DNA from: an uncultured Clostridia bacterium
Lineage (GTDB): Bacteria; Bacillota; Clostridia; Christensenellales; Borkfalkiaceae
NCBI GenBank assembly: GCA_946540675.1
Contig: CAMNIW010000076.1
Span: forward strand, 1-6,645
Reading direction: 5' to 3'
Length of the DNA stretch: 6,645 nucleotides
Shown in pieces: positions 1 through 4,895 of this stretch. The notes below the pieces were generated by a model. That model did not search any database, was not told the origin of the DNA, and was given only the letters and a program-made list of their open reading frames with translations. A program made the translations under genes and the position numbers. Each line of letters begins with the position of its first letter. The stretch's first letter is position 1.

Positions 1-963
1 GCTGCCGAGCTTGCCGAAGCGGGTTGTAAAGTTATCTTTGCCGACAGTTTCGGTCATCAGGCGTATATGATAAATGCGGCCAAGGAATTTCCTAACGTTC
101 AGTTCTGCCATGCTACCGGCACGAAAGGACTTACCGAAAACCTTCCCAACTTCCACAACGCTTTCGCTTCCATATATGAAGGAAGATATATCGCGGGCGT
201 CGCGGCAGGTCTTAAACTCAACGAAATGATCGAATCCGGCAAGATTACCGCCGACAAAGCGAAAATGGGTTACGTAGGCGCATATCCTTACGCCGAAGTT
301 AAATCCGGATACACTTCTTTCTATCTCGGCGCAAAATCCGTTTGCCCGTCCGTTACTATGGAAGTTTCCTTCACCAACAGCTGGTATAATCCCGAAAGAG
401 AGCAGACCGAAGCCGAAAGACTTATAACCAACGGATGCGTCCTTATAAGTCAGCACGCCGACTCTATGGGAGCACCCAACGTTTGCGAAACGAAGAACGT
501 TCCCAACGTCTTCTATAACGGAACGACTATCGATTCCTGTCCCAAAACTTATCTCATCTCTTCGAGAATCAACTGGGCTCCTTACTTCAAATATATGATG
601 GTAAACACTCAGAAAGGACAGGCTTTCGCAGCCGATTGGTGCGGAACTCTGGCTAACGGAGCGGTTGAAGTTCTTCCTTTCAATCCGCTTGTTGCCGCTG
701 AAGGAACCGAACTTAAACTTGCCGAAGTAACCGCGAAAGTTATGGCGGGAACGATTAAAATATTCGACACCGCGACGTTCACCGTTAAAGGTCAAACCCT
801 TACTTCTTACGGTGCGGACGTTGAAGACGCGGGCGATTACGTAGCCGAAACGGAAGCGGTTTCCGACGGATATTTCCACGAATCCGAGTATCGTTCGGCT
901 CCTTACTTCGACGTTCTTATCGACGGAATAACCTTACTCACCACTGATTATCAGGGCGAATAA
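1..963 (+). CDS. BMP-family ABC transporter substrate-binding protein (5' partial)
   Basis: Extracellular binding component of a BMP-family (PF02608-type) ABC importer. Characterised members (PnrA/TmpC of Treponema, NupN of Bacillus, BmpA of Lactococcus) bind nucleosides, so a nucleoside or similar ligand is likely but not proven. The open frame runs from base 1 without a stop, so the Met at base 67 is internal. 320 residues are visible; members are usually about 350-420, so the signal peptide, lipobox Cys and first strand lie outside the window. Family landmarks in visible numbering: the block YEGRYIAGVAAG (about 59-70), GYVGAYPYAEVKSGYTSF (90-107), ISQHADS (149-155), INWAPYF (190-196) and the C-terminal APYFDVLIDGITLL (about 300-313). 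It ends with tandem TAA stops. 14 of 16 Phe codons are TTC by hand count, suggesting high expression. A hairpin follows before the ATPase gene. Family is sure; ligand is inferred. Confidence 0.95.
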   Translation, partial: AAELAEAGCKVIFADSFGHQAYMINAAKEFPNVQFCHATGTKGLTENLPNFHNAFASIYEGRYIAGVAAGLKLNEMIESGKITADKAKMGYVGAYPYAEVKSGYTSFYLGAKSVCPSVTMEVSFTNSWYNPEREQTEAERLITNGCVLISQHADSMGAPNVCETKNVPNVFYNGTTIDSCPKTYLISSRINWAPYFKYMMVNTQKGQAFAADWCGTLANGAVEVLPFNPLVAAEGTELKLAEVTAKVMAGTIKIFDTATFTVKGQTLTSYGADVEDAGDYVAETEAVSDGYFHESEYRSAPYFDVLIDGITLLTTDYQGE

Positions 964-978
964 TAATATTATCTGACC

Positions 979-1018
979 GGACAAGGCGGAGATTTTCTCC
1001 GCCTTATCCTGTTATTTT
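979..1018 (+). terminator. Intercistronic hairpin, probable attenuator or 3'-end stabiliser
   Basis: A perfect 10-bp stem pairs 983-992 with 996-1005 around a TTT loop, and GGA 979-981 can pair with TCC 1007-1009 beyond a single C/A mismatch. The downstream tract is TGTTATTTT, T-rich but interrupted, so it looks like a weak or leaky intrinsic terminator. It sits 15 nt after the binding-protein stop codon and 26 nt before the ATPase start. In binding-protein-dependent ABC operons such hairpins commonly keep binding-protein mRNA in excess over the membrane components, by partial termination or by blocking 3' exonucleases. Which of the two applies here cannot be decided from sequence. Confidence 0.75.
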
Positions 1019-1029
1019 GGTACACTATC

Positions 1030-1036
1030 GGAGAAG
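1030..1036 (+). promoter_or_regulatory. Ribosome binding site of the ATPase gene
   Basis: GGAGAAG lies 8 nt upstream of the ATG at 1045 and is the only purine-rich Shine-Dalgarno-like element in the short gap after the hairpin. It supports that start, which also gives the usual family N-terminus (a short strand leading to KRFG and then Walker A at residue 36). Confidence 0.75.
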
Positions 1037-1044
1037 ATTATATA

Positions 1045-2595
1045 ATGATAGCGTTAGAATTAAAAGGCATAACCAAGAGATTCGGCAGCATAGTCGCAAA
1101 CGAAGGCGTCGATCTCCAATTAAAGAAGGGCGAGATACTTGCTTTGCTCGGAGAAAACGGGAGCGGCAAGACGACCCTTATGAATATGATCGCCGGCATA
1201 TATTTCCCCGACGAAGGTCATATTTACGTAAACGGCGAAGAAGTGGTCATCCGTTCGCCGCAAGACGCGTTTAAGCAAAAAATAGGAATGATCCATCAGC
1301 ACTTCAAGTTGGTGAACGTGTTTGACGCGACGCAAAACATAGTTCTCGGAAACGGTAAAAAGAAGTTCAATATAAAAAAGAGCGTTTCCGAAGTAAAAGA
1401 AATTTCAGAAAAATACGGTTTTCATATCGATCCGGGCAAAAAGATATACGATATGTCGGTATCCGAAAAGCAAACCGTCGAAATAATAAAGGTTTTATAC
1501 CGCGGTGCCGATATTCTTATTCTGGACGAGCCCACGGCGGTGCTTACCCCGCAAGAAACCGATAAACTTTTCGCCGTACTTAAAAATATGAAAGAAGACG
1601 GCAAATCCATAATCATCATAACGCACAAACTCAACGAAGTTTTGGAGATATCCGACAGGGTTTCCGTTTTGAGAAAAGGTCATTATATAGGAACGGTAAA
1701 TACTTCCGAAACCACCGAATCCGAACTGACCGAAATGATGGTCGGCAAGGCCATAGATCTGAATATAGAGAGAATAGAGTCTGAACACGTATCGGACAGG
1801 CTCATAGTTTCAAATATAAATTGTAAAAACAGAGAAGGCGTTAAAATTCTCGAAAACGTAACGTTTACCGCAAAGAGCGGCGAGATACTCGGTATAGCGG
1901 GTATAGCCGGAAGCGGACAAAGAGAACTTTTAGAATCGATCGCGGGACTGCAAAAGATCGACACGGGGGAAATAACCTATATCGATCCCGAAAGCGGCGA
2001 AAGCGTAAATCTCAGGGATAAAACGCCCACTCAGATAAGAGAACTCGGCGTCAGGTTGTCTTTCGTACCCGAAGACAGGCTCGGAATGGGACTTGTCGGA
2101 AATATGGATATAGTGGACAATATGATGCTGAGAAGTTACGAAAACGGCAAGGGGATATTCCTTGACAGGGTAAATCCGAGCAATCTCGCCGACAGCGTTA
2201 TTTCCGAACTCGAAGTCGTAACGCCCAACTCGCATACGCCCGTAAGAAGGCTGTCGGGCGGAAACGTTCAGAAAGTTCTCGTAGGCAGAGAAATATCGTC
2301 GTCGCCAAAAGTGCTTATGGTGGCGTATCCGGTAAGGGGACTTGACGTAAACTCGTCGTATCTGATTTACGGCTTACTCAATAAGCAAAAAGAAAACGGA
2401 ACGGCGGTAATATTCGTCGGCGAAGATCTCGACGTTCTTCTTGCGCTTTGCGACCGTATAATGGTAATAAACTCCGGCAAGATAACGGGTATCGTAGACG
2501 CTCGCACGGTCAAAAAAGAAGACGTGGGGCTTTTGATGACCAAAACGTTCGATAATGACGCGAAAGAGGTGGAAGATGGCGGAAGTAACGAATAA
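1045..2595 (+). CDS. ABC transporter ATP-binding protein, double NBD, nucleoside/simple-sugar type
   Basis: Cytoplasmic ATPase of the importer; one 516-residue chain carries two nucleotide-binding domains, as in NupO/YufO and RbsA-like proteins (about 500-520 residues). NBD1: Walker A GENGSGKT (36-43), Q-loop Gln85 in HQHF, signature MSVSEKQ (137-143), Walker B LILDEP (158-163), switch His194. NBD2 starts near 253: degenerate Walker A GIAGSGQRE (286-294, no Lys), good signature LSGGN (403-407), Walker-B region VLMVAYPVRGLDV (423-435) without the catalytic Glu, and Glu460 at the switch-His position. Loss of the NBD2 catalytic residues is usual in this family. The NBD1 signature normally reads LSVGE, so Ser in place of its Gly is less usual. 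The gene follows the binding-protein gene after a hairpin and overlaps permease 1 by 20 nt. Family and role are certain; the transported substrate is inferred from the family. Confidence 0.96.
   Translation: MIALELKGITKRFGSIVANEGVDLQLKKGEILALLGENGSGKTTLMNMIAGIYFPDEGHIYVNGEEVVIRSPQDAFKQKIGMIHQHFKLVNVFDATQNIVLGNGKKKFNIKKSVSEVKEISEKYGFHIDPGKKIYDMSVSEKQTVEIIKVLYRGADILILDEPTAVLTPQETDKLFAVLKNMKEDGKSIIIITHKLNEVLEISDRVSVLRKGHYIGTVNTSETTESELTEMMVGKAIDLNIERIESEHVSDRLIVSNINCKNREGVKILENVTFTAKSGEILGIAGIAGSGQRELLESIAGLQKIDTGEITYIDPESGESVNLRDKTPTQIRELGVRLSFVPEDRLGMGLVGNMDIVDNMMLRSYENGKGIFLDRVNPSNLADSVISELEVVTPNSHTPVRRLSGGNVQKVLVGREISSSPKVLMVAYPVRGLDVNSSYLIYGLLNKQKENGTAVIFVGEDLDVLLALCDRIMVINSGKITGIVDARTVKKEDVGLLMTKTFDNDAKEVEDGGSNE
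2566..2572 (+). promoter_or_regulatory. Ribosome binding site deciding the permease 1 start
   Basis: GAGGTGG lies just upstream of the ATG at 2576, with about 3-4 nt of spacing, and is inside the end of the ATPase gene. The earlier in-frame ATG at 2555 has no Shine-Dalgarno-like sequence before it (upstream bases are CAAAACGTTCGATA), and it would add only a basic heptapeptide. The start at 2576 is therefore preferred. Confidence 0.72.
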
Positions 2596-3874
2596 CAGCG
2601 GTGCGAAAAAACTGCACGAGCCGTTGTTTCACATAACAAGAAAATCGGCGGTGCCTTTTTGGAAAGCGTCGCTTATCAGGGCGATAGCGATTTTTGCGGC
2701 GCTTGTCGCGTGCGGCATCGTAAGTCTTATTTTAATAGGTAAAAATCCTTTCTATATATATAAGACGATGTTCGACGGCGCATTCAGCACAAAACGCAAA
2801 TTCTGGATATTTATAAGAAACGCCGCCTTGCTTCTCGGGTATTCGCTCGCGATAGTTCCGGCTTTCAAAATGAAGTTCTGGAATCTCGGCGCGGACGGAC
2901 AGGTACTTATGGGCGGTCTTGCCACGGTTGCCTGTATGTTGTTTTTGGGCGGAAAAATGCCCGACGCCGCCGTCATTGCGATAATGCTCGTCGCAAGCAT
3001 TGCGGCAAGCGTAATTTGGGCGGTTTTACCCGCAATATTCAAGGCGTTTTTCAAGACTAACGAATCTCTCTTCACCCTTATGATGAACTATATCGCCATG
3101 GGACTCGTTACGTACTTTATCAACAGAGTAGTAAAGGGCGGTTCGGGCGTTCTTAACCCGATCGGCTACGCAAATCTTCCCGACATCGGCGGAGCGCAAT
3201 TCGCAGGAAGAAAGTTTTTGCTCACGATAATCATATTTGCGGTAATAACGGCGTTTATGTTTATTTATCTCAAATATACCAAGCACGGCTACGAGATATC
3301 CGTTGTCGGCGAGAGCGAAAACACGGCGAGATATATAGGTATCGGCGTAAAAAAAGTAATTATAAGGACTTTGATACTGTCGGGCGTGATTTGCGGGATC
3401 ATCGGATTCGTCCTTGTCGGCGGCATAGATCACACTATCCGTTCGGACATATCGGCAGGGCGCGGATTTACCGCAATACTTATCGCGTGGATAGCGAAAT
3501 TCAACCCGATATTTATGGTTTTGATGTCGCTGTTCGTCGCTTTTCTCGAAGTCGGTTCGGGGCAGGTCAATACGGTTTTCCAACTTGATAACAGCGCGTT
3601 TTCAAGTATAATAGTAGGCATAATATATTTGTTTATAATCGGCTGCGATTTCTTTATAAACTACCGAATACTTTTGTCGGCAAAGGCAAGAGAAACCCTT
3701 TCAAAGATCGGCGGGATATTCAAGAAGAAGCAAACGCGGGAAGAACCCGAAGAAACCGTAGGCGAAGAAACGGTTTTAGAAGAGTCCGACAAAACCGAAG
3801 ACGGAAAGACCGAGTCGGAAATAACCGAAAACGACTTTGAAACCGCCGCTGAAAAGGAGGATGACCGCATATGA
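2576..3874 (+). CDS. ABC transporter permease 1, BMP/nucleoside type (NupP-like)
   Basis: Integral membrane subunit of the importer (BPD_transp_2-type permease). With the start at 2576 it has 432 residues. After a hydrophilic N-terminus containing EPLFHI, typical of clostridial members, come about eight to ten hydrophobic segments (near 36-55, 79-97, 108-126, 131-155, 165-182, 215-232, 261-284, 300-327 and 344-363). Family landmarks are NLGADGQ (103-109) and the cytoplasmic coupling-loop block GYEISVVGESENTARY (238-253), which should contact the ATPase. After the last membrane segment, a basic stretch (KKKQTR) leads into a very acidic tail from about 389 to 432, with 20 Asp/Glu in the last 44 residues by hand count. 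This tail is not part of the permease core and its role is unknown. The gene overlaps the ATPase gene by 20 nt and permease 2 by 4 nt (ATGA), so translation is probably coupled. Confidence 0.94.
   Translation: MAEVTNNSGAKKLHEPLFHITRKSAVPFWKASLIRAIAIFAALVACGIVSLILIGKNPFYIYKTMFDGAFSTKRKFWIFIRNAALLLGYSLAIVPAFKMKFWNLGADGQVLMGGLATVACMLFLGGKMPDAAVIAIMLVASIAASVIWAVLPAIFKAFFKTNESLFTLMMNYIAMGLVTYFINRVVKGGSGVLNPIGYANLPDIGGAQFAGRKFLLTIIIFAVITAFMFIYLKYTKHGYEISVVGESENTARYIGIGVKKVIIRTLILSGVICGIIGFVLVGGIDHTIRSDISAGRGFTAILIAWIAKFNPIFMVLMSLFVAFLEVGSGQVNTVFQLDNSAFSSIIVGIIYLFIIGCDFFINYRILLSAKARETLSKIGGIFKKKQTREEPEETVGEETVLEESDKTEDGKTESEITENDFETAAEKEDDRI
3855..3860 (+). promoter_or_regulatory. Ribosome binding site of permease 2
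   Basis: A near-consensus AGGAGG lies 10 nt before the ATG at 3871 and inside the last codons of permease 1. The start is a double ATG (3871 and 3874), so initiation at the second Met is possible; it would shorten the protein by one residue. The first ATG overlaps the TGA stop of permease 1 as ATGA. Confidence 0.82.
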
Positions 3875-4830
3875 TGTTTTTTGTTTTTTTAACGAGCGCG
3901 ATAAGTATGGGCGTTACCTTTTTATACGGTTGTGTCGGCGAAATAATTACCGAAAAATCGGGGCACCTGAATCTCGGTATACCGGGAATAATGTGCGTAG
4001 GCGGATTCGGCGGATGTCTCGGAGTGTCGATATATATGCAGTCGCTGTCGAGTCCTGATAACGCCAACTGGTTTTTGCTTATAATAATATCGATGTTTTT
4101 CTCGGTTTTGTTTTCCGCGATGTTCGGAGCGCTTTACTGTTTCCTTACCGTTACGCTCCGTGCGAATCAGAACGTTACGGGACTTGCGATAACCACTTTC
4201 GGCGTCGGCTTTACGAATTATTTCGTAAAAAACATAAATATGGCAAACTTTACCAAGGCGAGTGCGTTGATATCGTATTCGCCGCTTAAAGGTAAGCTCG
4301 GCGAATTCGGCGACATATTCGTATCTCACGGATTTTTTATTTACTTCGCAATAGTAATCGCGATCGTTGCCGCACTTGTATTGAACAAGACGAGAGTCGG
4401 GCTCAATCTCAGGGCGGTAGGTGAAAATCCGGCGACTGCGGACGCCGCGGGAATAAGCGTAACCAAGTATAGATATATCGCTACGATAATAGGGAGCATG
4501 ATAGCGGGGCTCGGCGGCTTGTTCTATATTATGGACAGGCTCGGCGGACACTGGGAATACGTTCTCGATATAATGGGCTGGCTTGCGATAGCGCTCGTTA
4601 TATTCACGCTCTGGAAACCGATAATAAGCATATTCGGTTCTATTTTGTTCGGCGGACTTTATATAGCGGGCAGTTATATAACCGGACTTAGCATACACCA
4701 GAAAGAATTGTTCGGTTTGTTGCCTTACGTAATAACCGTCATCGTCCTTATAATCACGAGCGTTCTCGACAGCAAAGAAAACCAACCGCCCGCGGCGCTT
4801 GGGTTAAACTATTTCCGAGAAGACCGATAA
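3871..4830 (+). CDS. ABC transporter permease 2, BMP/nucleoside type (NupQ-like)
   Basis: Second membrane subunit, expected to pair with permease 1 as a heterodimer. It is 319 residues long, typical of NupQ-like permeases (about 300-320). The N-terminus is a membrane segment directly followed by the family block GEIITEKSGHLNLGIPGIM (23-41), the counterpart of NLGADGQ in permease 1. Further hydrophobic segments lie near 67-96, 103-119, 154-171, 202-221, 234-247, 250-270 and 282-299. The coupling-loop motif GLNLRAVGENPATADAAGI (177-195) matches the ATPase-contacting loop of this family and parallels GESENTARY in permease 1. The protein ends with a short hydrophilic tail with no acidic extension. 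It is the last gene of the operon, and its TAA stop is followed 13 nt later by a strong hairpin terminator. Family assignment is firm; substrate is inferred from the family. Confidence 0.95.
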   Translation: MMFFVFLTSAISMGVTFLYGCVGEIITEKSGHLNLGIPGIMCVGGFGGCLGVSIYMQSLSSPDNANWFLLIIISMFFSVLFSAMFGALYCFLTVTLRANQNVTGLAITTFGVGFTNYFVKNINMANFTKASALISYSPLKGKLGEFGDIFVSHGFFIYFAIVIAIVAALVLNKTRVGLNLRAVGENPATADAAGISVTKYRYIATIIGSMIAGLGGLFYIMDRLGGHWEYVLDIMGWLAIALVIFTLWKPIISIFGSILFGGLYIAGSYITGLSIHQKELFGLLPYVITVIVLIITSVLDSKENQPPAALGLNYFREDR

Positions 4831-4841
4831 CCTATAACGAC

Positions 4842-4888
4842 AAAAAAGGTGTCGCCGCATTTTGCGGCGACACCTTTTATTTATTTTG
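4842..4888. terminator. Bidirectional intrinsic terminator between convergent genes
   Basis: A perfect 16-bp stem pairs 4844-4859 with 4863-4878 around a TTT loop; the core is GGTGTCGCCGCA and its complement. On the + strand the stem ends in TTTT and continues ATTTATTTTG. On the - strand the complementary arm ends in a run of six T (complement of A 4842-4847). It can therefore stop both the ABC operon from the left and the P-type ATPase gene from the right, whose stop codon lies just beyond at 4896-4898. It fills most of the 65-nt gap between the two convergent genes. Confidence 0.92.
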
Positions 4889-4895
4889 TATTGCG

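Noticed and set aside
1017..1046. TTGGTA, 18 nt, TATAAT: looks like a -35/-10 promoter before the ATPase gene.
   Set aside because: The TATAAT overlaps the ATG at 1045, so transcription would start about 7 nt inside the gene and lose its start codon and ribosome binding site. The -35 match is poor. Chance similarity is likelier.
3026..3583. A 185-residue open frame on the - strand within permease 1.
   Set aside because: It is a shadow of the permease coding frame with a low-complexity charged composition and no family resemblance.
3922..4785. A 287-residue open frame on the - strand opposite permease 2.
   Set aside because: It lies wholly antisense to a well-supported permease gene. Its translation is dominated by Tyr, Arg and Glu, as expected from complementing ATA/CTT/CGG-rich membrane-protein codons, and it shows no domain.
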